From contig SEFZ01000017.1 of assembly GCA_004173185.1 (NCBI GenBank), forward strand, positions 29,824 through 93,823: a stretch of 64,000 nt of DNA. The letters are read 5' to 3'. Each line of letters opens with the position of its first letter. Positions within the stretch are counted from its first letter, which is position 1. Source of the DNA: Sphingomonadales bacterium. GTDB lineage: Bacteria; Pseudomonadota; Alphaproteobacteria; Sphingomonadales; Sphingomonadaceae. The position numbers and the translations under genes were made by a program. Below are positions 25,930-34,335 of this stretch, in pieces. The notes under the pieces are model-generated. The model was not told the DNA's origin. It ran no database searches and saw only the letters and a program-made list of their open reading frames with translations.

Positions 25930-27485
25930 TCAGCCATTCTTTTGTCTGAGGATGGTCGTTCGGCGCGCAACGCATCGAGATAGGCGCGGTTCTCAGGCAG
26001 GCTCGCGGCAAGCGCTCGCCCGCGCTGCTCGGCCTGCCGCATGTGCCCCGCTATCGCTTCGCTCGCTTGCCTTCGGATAGCGCCCGGCGCGGGCGGCGGA
26101 TAGCCCATGCCGTAGAGAACATATTGATAGCTCGCCGCCGGGAAAATCTCGTCCGCCATCGGAAAGTCGGTGATCGAAGGCGGCTGATCGCGCCAGATTT
26201 CGAGCAGGTCGCAGAGCCGCGGCGGGATCGAAGCCGGATCGCGGTTTGCCTGCCAATAGGGCTCGTCGCGCTTGCTTGGCACATAATGGAGCTTGAGGAA
26301 CTCGACGACGCGATCCCAGCGATAGCGAAACCGATCGTTGAAGCGCCGCGCGTGCAAATCCATGGCACCGCGCGTTGAAGGGAAATTGTCGAGCAATGCC
26401 TCCAGCGACAGCTCGATCATCACGATCGCCGATGCTTCCAGCGGCTCGAGGAAGCCAGCCGAGAGCCCGACCGCCAGGCAATTGCGCTCCCAGAAGCGCT
26501 CGCGGTGCCCCGATCGGAAGACCAGCCGGCGGAACGAAGGTGCCACCTCACCCGCCGGCATCGTCGCGCGCAGATAAGCGCCGAGTGTCTCCGCCGCGAC
26601 TTCGTCGGTCATGTATTTGGAGGAATAGACACAGCCGACCCCGCGCCGCGCTGGCAGGCCGATGTCCCAGATCCATCCTGCCGCGTGCGCGGTGGCGGTC
26701 GTCTGCGATGCGATCGGGCTGTCAGGCGCAACCGGCACCTGCACCGCCAATGCGCGATCGTTGAACAGCACATCGCTGCGATCGATGAACGGAACGCCGA
26801 ACTGCTCACCGATCAGCAGCGCGGCATGGCCGGTGCAATCGAGGAACAGATCGCCCTCCAACTCGCCCGATCCGCGCGTCTGTACCGCGGCGATGTCGCC
26901 ATTTTCGGCCATAGTCACGCCGGTCACGTGATCGCGAATATGCTCCACACCCAATCGCTGGACCGCGTGGCGCGACAACAGGCCCGCGAGCTTCGCCGCA
27001 TCGAGGTGATAGGCGTAGTTCAGCGCCCCGGCATAATCGGGCATCGCCCGCTGGCGGGGAGCGAGATGCAGCGCGGCGATGCGCGGCTGCGGCCCCATTG
27101 CTGCGGCGAAGGGCATGTCCCCTGCCTGTTGCCACGCAGCGACCAGCGCATGCGGATCGCCATCGATCGGCGGCACGAAGGGATGGTAATAGGAATCGTC
27201 GGCCGCGCCCGTCCGCCAGCCGTCAAAGCGCGAGCCTTGTTTGAACGAAGCATCGCAGGCGAGCAGGAAATCGGCCTCGGAAATCCCGATCCGTTCGAGC
27301 GTGCGCCGCATCGTCGGCCAGGTGCCCTCACCCACGCCGATCGTGGGAATATCGGGAGATTCGATCAGGGTGACGCTGAGGGGTTCAACAGCGTCAGGAT
27401 TTGCCCGCGCCGCGATCAGGCACGCCGCGAGCCATCCGGCGGTTCCCCCACCGACGATCACGATCCTGCGCACTGACGTGTCCAA
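25926..27485 (-). CDS. Flavin-dependent tryptophan-halogenase family protein with altered signature
   Basis: A 519-residue homologue of the neighbouring halogenase. It keeps the FAD motif GGGTAGW (12-18) and Lys82 (SFKQGS), but the signature reads WIWDIG at 271-276 in place of WxWxIP, with the Pro lost. The Pro-to-Gly change and a different surrounding loop suggest altered substrate or flavin handling. It is the first gene of the operon, 113 bases after the TBDR stop with a hairpin between, so it may be expressed by read-through or from its own promoter. Having two divergent paralogues in one operon is common in this class of cluster; the functional split is unknown. Confidence 0.88.
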   Translation of the reverse strand: MDTSVRRIVIVGGGTAGWLAACLIAARANPDAVEPLSVTLIESPDIPTIGVGEGTWPTMRRTLERIGISEADFLLACDASFKQGSRFDGWRTGAADDSYYHPFVPPIDGDPHALVAAWQQAGDMPFAAAMGPQPRIAALHLAPRQRAMPDYAGALNYAYHLDAAKLAGLLSRHAVQRLGVEHIRDHVTGVTMAENGDIAAVQTRGSGELEGDLFLDCTGHAALLIGEQFGVPFIDRSDVLFNDRALAVQVPVAPDSPIASQTTATAHAAGWIWDIGLPARRGVGCVYSSKYMTDEVAAETLGAYLRATMPAGEVAPSFRRLVFRSGHRERFWERNCLAVGLSAGFLEPLEASAIVMIELSLEALLDNFPSTRGAMDLHARRFNDRFRYRWDRVVEFLKLHYVPSKRDEPYWQANRDPASIPPRLCDLLEIWRDQPPSITDFPMADEIFPAASYQYVLYGMGYPPPAPGAIRRQASEAIAGHMRQAEQRGRALAASLPENRAYLDALRAERPSSDKRMAE

Positions 27486-27538
27486 CGCTAACGCCCCGCC
27501 TGGTTGCGGCTACAGCCTGCCGCGCAATAGGCAAGAAG

Positions 27539-27560
27539 GCCACCCCCCGAAGGAGGTGGC
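27539..27560 (-). terminator. Hairpin after the TBDR gene
   Basis: GCCACC-tccttcgggg-GGTGGC read on the minus strand, followed by CCTTCTTG, lies about 40 bases past the TBDR stop and before the halogenase operon. The stem is strong and the tail moderately T-rich. It could attenuate read-through from the receptor gene into the operon. Confidence 0.55.
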
Positions 27561-27597
27561 ACTTCCCGCATCTTCCGATCCGGTGCGACCCGATAGA

Positions 27598-30500
27598 TCA
27601 GAAGCCGAACCGAACGCCCGCTGCGTAGCGCGCAAAGCCCGGGGAGGCGAAGTTTGCGTTACGATCGGAGCGAAGGTGCCCACGCCGGCCTTCACCGGTG
27701 AGGTTGATGCCTTCGACGAAGACAGTCAGCCCCGGCGTGAACTCGTAGCTCGCGCTGGCGTCGATCTGCCAATATTCCTCGACGTAGAAGGGATTTGCAC
27801 CGGTTTGCGTGAGGAACTTGTCACGCCAGTTCCAGGCAACGCGCGCCTGAAGTCCATTCTTGTCGTAGAACGCCACAGCGTTGGCGCTGTCGCTCAGGCC
27901 AGTAAGCGCGAACTGAGTCACAGTGGACGGCTTGCTATTGTCATACGTCGCGTCGCCAGAGACCTTGGTGTAATTCAGGATCACACCGAAGCCGGTTTCC
28001 CAGAAGCTGTGCTGGACCGCGAACTCCCAGCCATGCAGATTGGCCGACTGGCTGTTGTTGACCGGCGTGTTGATCTGGAACGTCAGCAGCGGATCTTCCG
28101 GCAGGGCCAGAATATTGCCGGTGATGCAGCCCGCAGGATCGACGCCGGAGCGCACGACCGAACCCGGATAGTTGTTGAAGATATACTGACGAATTCCGCA
28201 AGGAGTCGCCTCTGCACCTGCAGCAACCGCTGCATTGTAGCGCGGCCCGTTTGCGACCGTGCGCAGCCCGAAGGCATTCTCGTTGGTCCGGCCCTGCGAG
28301 ATGAAGTTCGACACGTCCTTGTTGAAGTAACCGACCGAAATATAGCTCGACGGGCCGTAATACCACTCCGCCGACAGATCGATATTCTTCGACTTGTAGG
28401 GCTCAAGCCCCGGATTGCCGCGGCTGCCGGTACCGAAGGCGATGCGGAACTGGTTGTCCAGCGTCAGGCCGCCCTGAAGGCTGCCATAGTCCGGACGCGT
28501 GATCGTGTGGCTGTACGAAGCACGCAGCTTCACATTGTCCAGCGGCGAGACGTCAACGTCGACCGAAGGCAACCAGTTTTCGTACTCGCCCTTGAAGCGC
28601 GAGAAATTCTGCGCGCCCGAGAGCACCACATAGAATTCATTCGCCGCGTTCCACGATGTGTTGTTGGGGATCGGCACCAGCGCCTGGGAGTCGATCACCG
28701 TGTGCTCGTAGCGCAAGCCGGCAACGATATGCGCCGGGTTGTTGAAGAGATTGGCCACGCCCGAGACCTGCAGATAGGGCGCTAACGTCTTTTCGTTGAT
28801 CCGGCGATCGGTGGTGAAGTTGGCAAGGCAGGTGCCTCCCGCAGCAACACCCTGCTGCGGACGGCTGCACGTGCCGTATTTGCCTTCGATGATGCCGACC
28901 ATCCGCTCGAAGTCGAACTTGTAGAAGCTCTGGATCATGCCAGCGCCCGCGCCGGACAGGCCCGCAAACTTATCGGGCAGCGAGACGAGCGAGAAGATGT
29001 CGTCCGGAATGTCCGATGCCGGCCCTGCGCCGCTCCAGGTTTCGTTCTGGATGAAGCCGTAAGCCGAGCGCACCTTGCTCTCGGTGTAGGACGCGCCGAA
29101 ATCGATCGCATCAAGGAAGCCGCCGTCATGGTCATAGCGACCGCGAAGCTGCGCCTGATCGATCTCGTTCTTGAAATAGGCGTTGCGGAAGGCATTGCCC
29201 GTCGGGGTGATCAGCGCACGGTCCAGCGGATTGATGCCGGGATACATGGTGGCCGAGATGACCGGCAGGTCCTTCTCGAAATTGATCGTCTGGCTGGCGA
29301 CGCCGAACACGGCATTGCCGACCGAAACGCTCGAACCATATTTGTTCGAAGGCTTCGATTCAGCGGTCGAGTGATGCCCGTCGAGTTCGATCGTCATGCC
29401 GCCGGGAGCATCCCAGCGCAGATTGCCGCCGATCGACTTGTTGACGCTGCGATTGGCAGTCAGCGAGCCGCTGTACGAAAGGTCCTTGCGCTCGGCCGCA
29501 CCGAAACGTTCGGTGTAGAAGTTCGGGCCGGCGACGGGGCCATTGGTCCAGCTGCTCGACGTGTCGGCATGGTTGAACCAGATGCCAACATTGCTGTTCC
29601 GCACTTCGACGGTGTTGCGCGAATAGGTGTAATCGAGCGTCGCGGTGAGCGCGTCCACCGGGCGGAATTGCAGCACGACCTGGCCATTGATGCGTTCGCG
29701 ATCAATGTCGTTGAGGTCGTACGAGGCGTTTTGCGCCACCTGGTACACGTCGTTCGCCTTGGGACGATTGGTGATGTTCGCGGCGCGCGGATCGGGCGCC
29801 ATTGCGAGCGAGCCCCAATTGTTTTCCGAGCCCAGATAGCCGTCACGCCAGCCCACATTGGCCGTGTTCGTGCTGGATTTGCGCTTCTGGTACGAGCCGT
29901 TGATCATGATGCCGAGGCGATCTTCGAGCATCGTCGTGCTGAAGATACCCGAGACCTCCGGGGTAATCTCGTCCTTGTCGTTGAGCGACGTATCCCAGAC
30001 GCCCTTCGCCGAGATGCTGCCGCGCATGCCCGGGCGATCGAGCGGACGCGGGGTCTTGATGTTGATCGAAGAACCGATACCGCCCGAGGCGATGCCCGCG
30101 CGTCCGGTCTTGTAGACATCGACGCCGGCCACGCCTTCCGAGGCGAGATTGCCGAAATCGAACGAGCGCGATGCAGGCGGGCTTGCGCCGTCGCCCAGCG
30201 TCGAGGTCGGCATCTGGCGGCCGTTCAGCGTGACGAGGTTGAATTCAGGGCCGAAGCCGCGAACGGTGACGGTCGAGCCTTCGCCGTTCGAGCGGTCGAT
30301 CGACACGCCGGTGATGCGCTGCAGCGATTCCGCGAGGTTGGTATCGGGGAATTTGCCGATGTCTTCGGCCGAGATCGAATCCACCACGCCGTTCGAATTG
30401 CGCTTGATATCCATGGCGGCGCGCAGCGATGCGCGAATGCCGGTCACGACAATTTCGGCTTCTTCGCTGACAGCGTTGTCTGGCGTGGTCGTATTTTGGT

Positions 30501-30603
30501 CCTGCGCGAACGCAACGCCCGGCGTTGCGATAAGCGCGAGCATCGAGGCACCAAGTGCCAGCGACGACATCGAGCGACGGGTAATGCCCCTCATTTTCAT
30601 CAT
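27598..30603 (-). CDS. TonB-dependent receptor, carbohydrate-uptake type
   Basis: A 1001-residue receptor of the long TBDR subfamily (TIGR01782 type) linked to glycan use in sphingomonads, Caulobacter and Xanthomonas. A signal peptide ends ...GVAFAQDQ. A TonB-box region EIVVTGIRASL is followed by SAEDIGKFPDTNLAESLQRI and TVRGFGPEFNLVTLNGRQMP, a plug signature of this subfamily. The C-terminus ends in GVRFGF. Start is ATG 30603 or the next ATG at 30600; GGGAGGGAG fits the second slightly better. It is divergent from the GH3 glycosidase, with two palindromic operators between them, and upstream of the halogenase/SapC operon. It should import an oligosaccharide or glycoside across the outer membrane. 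Confidence 0.95.
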   Translation of the reverse strand: MMKMRGITRRSMSSLALGASMLALIATPGVAFAQDQNTTTPDNAVSEEAEIVVTGIRASLRAAMDIKRNSNGVVDSISAEDIGKFPDTNLAESLQRITGVSIDRSNGEGSTVTVRGFGPEFNLVTLNGRQMPTSTLGDGASPPASRSFDFGNLASEGVAGVDVYKTGRAGIASGGIGSSINIKTPRPLDRPGMRGSISAKGVWDTSLNDKDEITPEVSGIFSTTMLEDRLGIMINGSYQKRKSSTNTANVGWRDGYLGSENNWGSLAMAPDPRAANITNRPKANDVYQVAQNASYDLNDIDRERINGQVVLQFRPVDALTATLDYTYSRNTVEVRNSNVGIWFNHADTSSSWTNGPVAGPNFYTERFGAAERKDLSYSGSLTANRSVNKSIGGNLRWDAPGGMTIELDGHHSTAESKPSNKYGSSVSVGNAVFGVASQTINFEKDLPVISATMYPGINPLDRALITPTGNAFRNAYFKNEIDQAQLRGRYDHDGGFLDAIDFGASYTESKVRSAYGFIQNETWSGAGPASDIPDDIFSLVSLPDKFAGLSGAGAGMIQSFYKFDFERMVGIIEGKYGTCSRPQQGVAAGGTCLANFTTDRRINEKTLAPYLQVSGVANLFNNPAHIVAGLRYEHTVIDSQALVPIPNNTSWNAANEFYVVLSGAQNFSRFKGEYENWLPSVDVDVSPLDNVKLRASYSHTITRPDYGSLQGGLTLDNQFRIAFGTGSRGNPGLEPYKSKNIDLSAEWYYGPSSYISVGYFNKDVSNFISQGRTNENAFGLRTVANGPRYNAAVAAGAEATPCGIRQYIFNNYPGSVVRSGVDPAGCITGNILALPEDPLLTFQINTPVNNSQSANLHGWEFAVQHSFWETGFGVILNYTKVSGDATYDNSKPSTVTQFALTGLSDSANAVAFYDKNGLQARVAWNWRDKFLTQTGANPFYVEEYWQIDASASYEFTPGLTVFVEGINLTGEGRRGHLRSDRNANFASPGFARYAAGVRFGF

Positions 30604-30645
30604 CTCCCTCCCGTGATCGACAACCGGTTTCGTCCGCCGTCGTCG

Positions 30646-30661
30646 TTGAGAACGTTCACTT
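30646..30661. promoter_or_regulatory. LacI-type operator O1
   Basis: TTGAGAACGTTCACTT with a palindromic GAACGTTC core and central CG, as in LacI-family sites. It lies about 43 bases upstream of the TBDR start. Its 12-base core (30648-30659) is the exact reverse complement of the core of O2. Confidence 0.75.
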
Positions 30662-30734
30662 CAACCCATTGTCCTACGTTGTCAAGTCCTCTCATTATCG
30701 CCGTATCGGTCGGTTTTCCTCTGACAAGTTCCAA

Positions 30735-30750
30735 TTGTGAACGTTCTCAA
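30735..30750. promoter_or_regulatory. LacI-type operator O2
   Basis: TTGTGAACGTTCTCAA, the inverted partner of O1, 89 bases away centre to centre (about 8.5 helical turns) and about 86 bases upstream of the GH3 start. The pair flanks the intergenic promoter DNA and could support joint or looped repression of both divergent genes. Confidence 0.75.
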
Positions 30751-30835
30751 TTTATGCTTCTTAAGAGGCAGAACGCGAGTCGCGGCGGCAGGCCCTCAGG
30801 GTGCTCTGGCGAACGGGTATGAGAGGATGGAAATC

Positions 30836-33082
30836 ATGAAAAATCTTTGCGCATTGCTGCTTTCCGCATCGGCGCTGGCAGGCATCGCACCCACGATCGC
30901 GATCGCCCAAGAGGCACAGACCGCCCCGCAGGATGCCCGCGCACGGGCCGACTCGATCGTCGCTAAAATGACGCTCGATGAGAAAATCGCATTGGTCCAC
31001 GGCCTGTTTCCGCCCTTCGCAAAGGGCAAGACGACGCATGATCTGATCCCTTCCGCCGGCCATATTGATGGCATTCCGCGACTCGGCGTGCCGATCGTGC
31101 GCGAAACCGATGCGTCGCTCGGCGTCGCCAATCAGGTCGAGCAGCGCCCCGGCGACGTGGCGACCGCCCTCCCCTCCAGCCTCGCCACCGCTGCCAGCTT
31201 CGATCCCGAAATCGCCCGCGCAGGCGGCGCGATGATCGGCGCGGAGGCACGGGCCAAGCGCTTCAACGTGATGCTGGCGGGCGGCGTGAACCTGACCCGC
31301 GATCCATGGAATGGCCGCAACTTCGAGTATCTCGGCGAAGATCCGCTGCTCGCCGGCCATCTTGGCGGCGCGCATATCGCGGGCGTCCAGTCGAACAAGA
31401 TCGTCTCCACGATCAAGCATTTCGCGCTCAATTCGCAGGAGACCGGGCGCATGGTGCTCGATGCCCGCATCGGCGAAGCGGATCTGCGGATGAGCGACCT
31501 GCTCGCCTTCCAGATCGCGATCGAGAAGGGCCAGCCCGGATCGGTCATGTGCGCGTACAACAAGGTCAATGGCGACTGGGCGTGCGAGAACGACTTCCTG
31601 CTCAATCAGGTGCTCAAGCGCGACTGGGGCTATCGCGGCTGGGTGATGAGCGATTGGGGCGGCGTGCATTCGACCACCAAGGCCGCCCGTGCCGGGCTCG
31701 ACCAGCAATCGGGGCAGGAACTCGACAAAGCGATGTTCTTCTCGGAGCCGCTCAAGGCCGCAGTCGAAGCAGGCGATGTCCCCGTCGCGCGGCTCGATGA
31801 CATGGTTGCGCGCTATCTGACCGGGCTGATCGAGACGGGTGCCTATGACGCGCCGATGCCCGACAGGGCCGAGACGCCACCTTATGCTCGCAACGCCGAA
31901 GTCGCCCAGCGCGCCGCCGAGGCGGGCATCGTGCTGCTCAAGAATGACAAGAACATCCTGCCCCTCGCCCGCAATGCCAAGCGCATCGTGCTGATCGGCG
32001 GCGCGGCGGACATCGGCGTGCTTTCGGGCGGCGGATCGAGCCAGGTGCGCGGCGTTGGCGGCGCACCGATCGAGATTTCGCTGAGCACCGGCGGTTCGGC
32101 TTCGTTCGCGCGGATCACCTATCACGCCTCCTCGCCGCTCGCGGCGTTGCGCAAGGCGCTGCCAGGCGCGCAGATCAGCTTCGTCGATGGCCGCAACCTC
32201 AACGCGACGACTGCCGCCGCCAAGGCCGCCGACCTCGCCATCGTCTTCGCCACCCAATGGACCACCGAAGCCGATGACGTCGCCGATCTGCGTCTGCCCG
32301 ATCATCAGGACGCGCTGATCGCCGCCGTTGCCGCCGCCCAGCCCAACACCGTCGCGGTGCTGGAAACCGGCGGCCCGGTGCTGATGCCGTGGATCGCCAA
32401 CGTGCCCGCAGTGATTCAGGCATGGTATCCCGGCCAGCGCGGCGGCGAAGCCCTCGCCAATATCCTGACCGGCAAGGTCAATCCCTCGGGCCGCCTGCCG
32501 ATCACCTTCCCCTTGACCGCCGCCCAGCCGCCGCGCCCGCATCCGGTGGGCAAGGGCACGCTCTCGTCGCTGGAGATGGAAGCCGCGTCGAACCCGGCCG
32601 CGAGCGCCGGACAATATGAGCTGAAGAGCTTCCCGGTCGAATATCAGGAAGGCGCCGATGTCGGCTATCGCTGGTATGAGAAGACCAATCAGAAGCCGCT
32701 CTTCGCCTTCGGCCACGGGCTTAGCTACACCAAATTCGGCTATGGCAATCTGCAAGTCACCGGCGGCAAGACGCTGACGGTCTCGTTCGATGTTACCAAC
32801 ACTGGCAGCCGCGCGGGCGCCGATGTGCCGCAGGTCTATGTTGCGCGTGACAAAGCGGGCGTGCCGATGCGGCTCGCCGCCTTCCAGCGCGTCGAGCTCA
32901 AGCCCGGTGAGACCCGCCGCATCTCGCTCACCGCCGAACCGCGCATCCTCGCCGATTACGAAACCAATTTGCCCGGCTGGCGGATCATCGGCGGCAGCTA
33001 CCGGGTCGCGCTTGGCCGCGATGCTACCGATCGCAGCATGGTCGCCACCACGACGCTCGACGAAGCAACCATGAAGCCCTGA
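30836..33082 (+). CDS. Beta-glucosidase-type glycoside hydrolase family 3, exported
   Basis: A 748-residue GH3 enzyme. ATG 30836 has GAGAGGA 8 bases upstream and starts a signal peptide (KNLCALLLSASALAG...AIAQ); two earlier in-frame starts add residues that would bury it. The N-terminal TIM-like domain carries the nucleophile Asp273 in VMSDWGG and the substrate residues KHFALN and R/E-rich GRNFEYLGEDP. The second domain has GGGSSQV. The last ~120 residues form the fibronectin-like domain (GYRWYE, FGHGLSY, VTNTGSRAGADVPQVY). It would release terminal beta-linked sugars in the periplasm from glycans taken up by the adjacent receptor. Expression probably follows the LacI operators upstream. The exact sugar specificity cannot be read. 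Confidence 0.93.
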   Translation: MKNLCALLLSASALAGIAPTIAIAQEAQTAPQDARARADSIVAKMTLDEKIALVHGLFPPFAKGKTTHDLIPSAGHIDGIPRLGVPIVRETDASLGVANQVEQRPGDVATALPSSLATAASFDPEIARAGGAMIGAEARAKRFNVMLAGGVNLTRDPWNGRNFEYLGEDPLLAGHLGGAHIAGVQSNKIVSTIKHFALNSQETGRMVLDARIGEADLRMSDLLAFQIAIEKGQPGSVMCAYNKVNGDWACENDFLLNQVLKRDWGYRGWVMSDWGGVHSTTKAARAGLDQQSGQELDKAMFFSEPLKAAVEAGDVPVARLDDMVARYLTGLIETGAYDAPMPDRAETPPYARNAEVAQRAAEAGIVLLKNDKNILPLARNAKRIVLIGGAADIGVLSGGGSSQVRGVGGAPIEISLSTGGSASFARITYHASSPLAALRKALPGAQISFVDGRNLNATTAAAKAADLAIVFATQWTTEADDVADLRLPDHQDALIAAVAAAQPNTVAVLETGGPVLMPWIANVPAVIQAWYPGQRGGEALANILTGKVNPSGRLPITFPLTAAQPPRPHPVGKGTLSSLEMEAASNPAASAGQYELKSFPVEYQEGADVGYRWYEKTNQKPLFAFGHGLSYTKFGYGNLQVTGGKTLTVSFDVTNTGSRAGADVPQVYVARDKAGVPMRLAAFQRVELKPGETRRISLTAEPRILADYETNLPGWRIIGGSYRVALGRDATDRSMVATTTLDEATMKP

Positions 33083-33105
33083 ATTCCCAGCCCCCTGGGA
33101 GCGGT

Positions 33106-33134
33106 GGCGCCGGGCACGCGCATTGCCCGGCGCC
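33106..33134 (+). terminator. Strong GC hairpin between GH3 and MFS genes
   Basis: GGCGCCGGGC-acgcgcatt-GCCCGGCGCC, perfect 10-bp stem with a 9-base loop, 24 bases after the GH3 stop and 23 before the MFS start. There is no U-run, so it is more likely an mRNA-stabilising or partial attenuating stem than a complete terminator. Confidence 0.5.
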
Positions 33135-33156
33135 GCGGCAACTGGCAGGACTTGCG

Positions 33157-34335
33157 ATGATGTCCGCCCCCTCGCCTGCTCAAGCGGACACGCCGCGCTC
33201 GACCGGCTTCCTGCTGCTCTTCGCGCTCGCCAATGCCGGCGGGGTGATCGGCTATCTGCCTTTGCTTTCGATCCTGCTGCCCGCGCGGATCGACGCAATC
33301 GCAGGCGATGCACGGCTCGATCTGTTCACGATCACCGTGATCGCAGGCGCTGCTGCGGCCAGCCTCTCCAACATCGCATTCGGCTGGCTGAGCGATCGTT
33401 CGGGCGGGCGGCGGCGATGGGTGGCGTTCGGCCTCGCGCTCACCGCCGCCGCTTACGCAGCCGTGGCATTGGCGACCACGCCGGTCGCGATCGTGCTGGC
33501 CATCGTCGCCTTCCAGATCGCGATCAACGCGCTGCTCGCGCCGTTCCTCGCGATCATGGCCGATGAGATTCCGGATAGCCAAAAGGGCGTTGCGGGCGGG
33601 TTGCTCGCTTTCGCTGCGCCGGTCGCCTCGGCGTTCAGCGCGATGCTTGTGCTTTCACCGTTCACGGATACCACGCGGCTATTGCTGATCCCCGCCGCCG
33701 CCGCGCTCTGCGTTCTGCCGATGCTGCGCACGAAGCCGCGTTTGCTCGCCATCCAGACGGTCGAGAAAACCCTGTCGCCGCCGCGCGAGCTTGCCATCGC
33801 CTGGGGCTCGCGCTTGCTCATCCAGATTTCGGGTGCGGTGCTCTCGCTGTATAGCTTCTATTATTTCCAGAGCCTCGGAACGCGGCCCGATCTCGCCGCA
33901 CGCGTGGCGCAGGTGCTGACCATCGCTTATGTTTTGGCGCTGCCGATCGCCGTGCTGTCGGGCCGTGTTTCGGATCGGATCGGACGTCGCAAACCCTTCC
34001 TGCTTGCTGCAGCATTTACTGCAGCATTGGGGCTGACCGGCATGGCGGCGACGCGCGATTTCGGCATGGCGGCATTGTGCTTCGGGCTGTTCCAGATCGG
34101 CTCGGCAGTGTTCCTGGCCTTGCACTCGGCCTTCGCGACTCAGTTGCTGCCGAACCCGCAGCATCGCGGCCGCGATCTGGGGCTGCTCAACCTGACCAAC
34201 ACCCTGCCCTCCTTGCTCGGGCCGCTGCTCGCCTGGACGTTGGCGACCCCGCAGGATTTTGGCGCAGTGATGCTGGTACTGGCGGCGCTCGCGATCTGCG
34301 GCGGGCTGGTGATCCTGTTTATCCGGGAGGATTGA
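33157..34335 (+). CDS. MFS transporter
   Basis: A 392-residue inner-membrane protein with about 12 hydrophobic segments. MFS loop motifs GWLSDRSGGRRRW (after helix 2) and GRVSDRIGRRKPF (after helix 8, the repeated motif in the second half) are clear. AGGA lies 6 bases before ATG 33157. It lies 75 bases downstream of the GH3 gene and probably shares its transcript, so the likely cargo is the sugar or aglycone released by that enzyme. Its 3' end overlaps the convergent acylase gene by 17 bases (34319-34335). Confidence 0.87.
   Translation: MMSAPSPAQADTPRSTGFLLLFALANAGGVIGYLPLLSILLPARIDAIAGDARLDLFTITVIAGAAAASLSNIAFGWLSDRSGGRRRWVAFGLALTAAAYAAVALATTPVAIVLAIVAFQIAINALLAPFLAIMADEIPDSQKGVAGGLLAFAAPVASAFSAMLVLSPFTDTTRLLLIPAAAALCVLPMLRTKPRLLAIQTVEKTLSPPRELAIAWGSRLLIQISGAVLSLYSFYYFQSLGTRPDLAARVAQVLTIAYVLALPIAVLSGRVSDRIGRRKPFLLAAAFTAALGLTGMAATRDFGMAALCFGLFQIGSAVFLALHSAFATQLLPNPQHRGRDLGLLNLTNTLPSLLGPLLAWTLATPQDFGAVMLVLAALAICGGLVILFIRED

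Noticed and set aside
30761..33313. An 850-codon minus-strand frame over the GH3 gene.
   Set aside because: It crosses the GH3 gene, the hairpin and the MFS start with no family features; the GH3 motifs on the plus strand are decisive.
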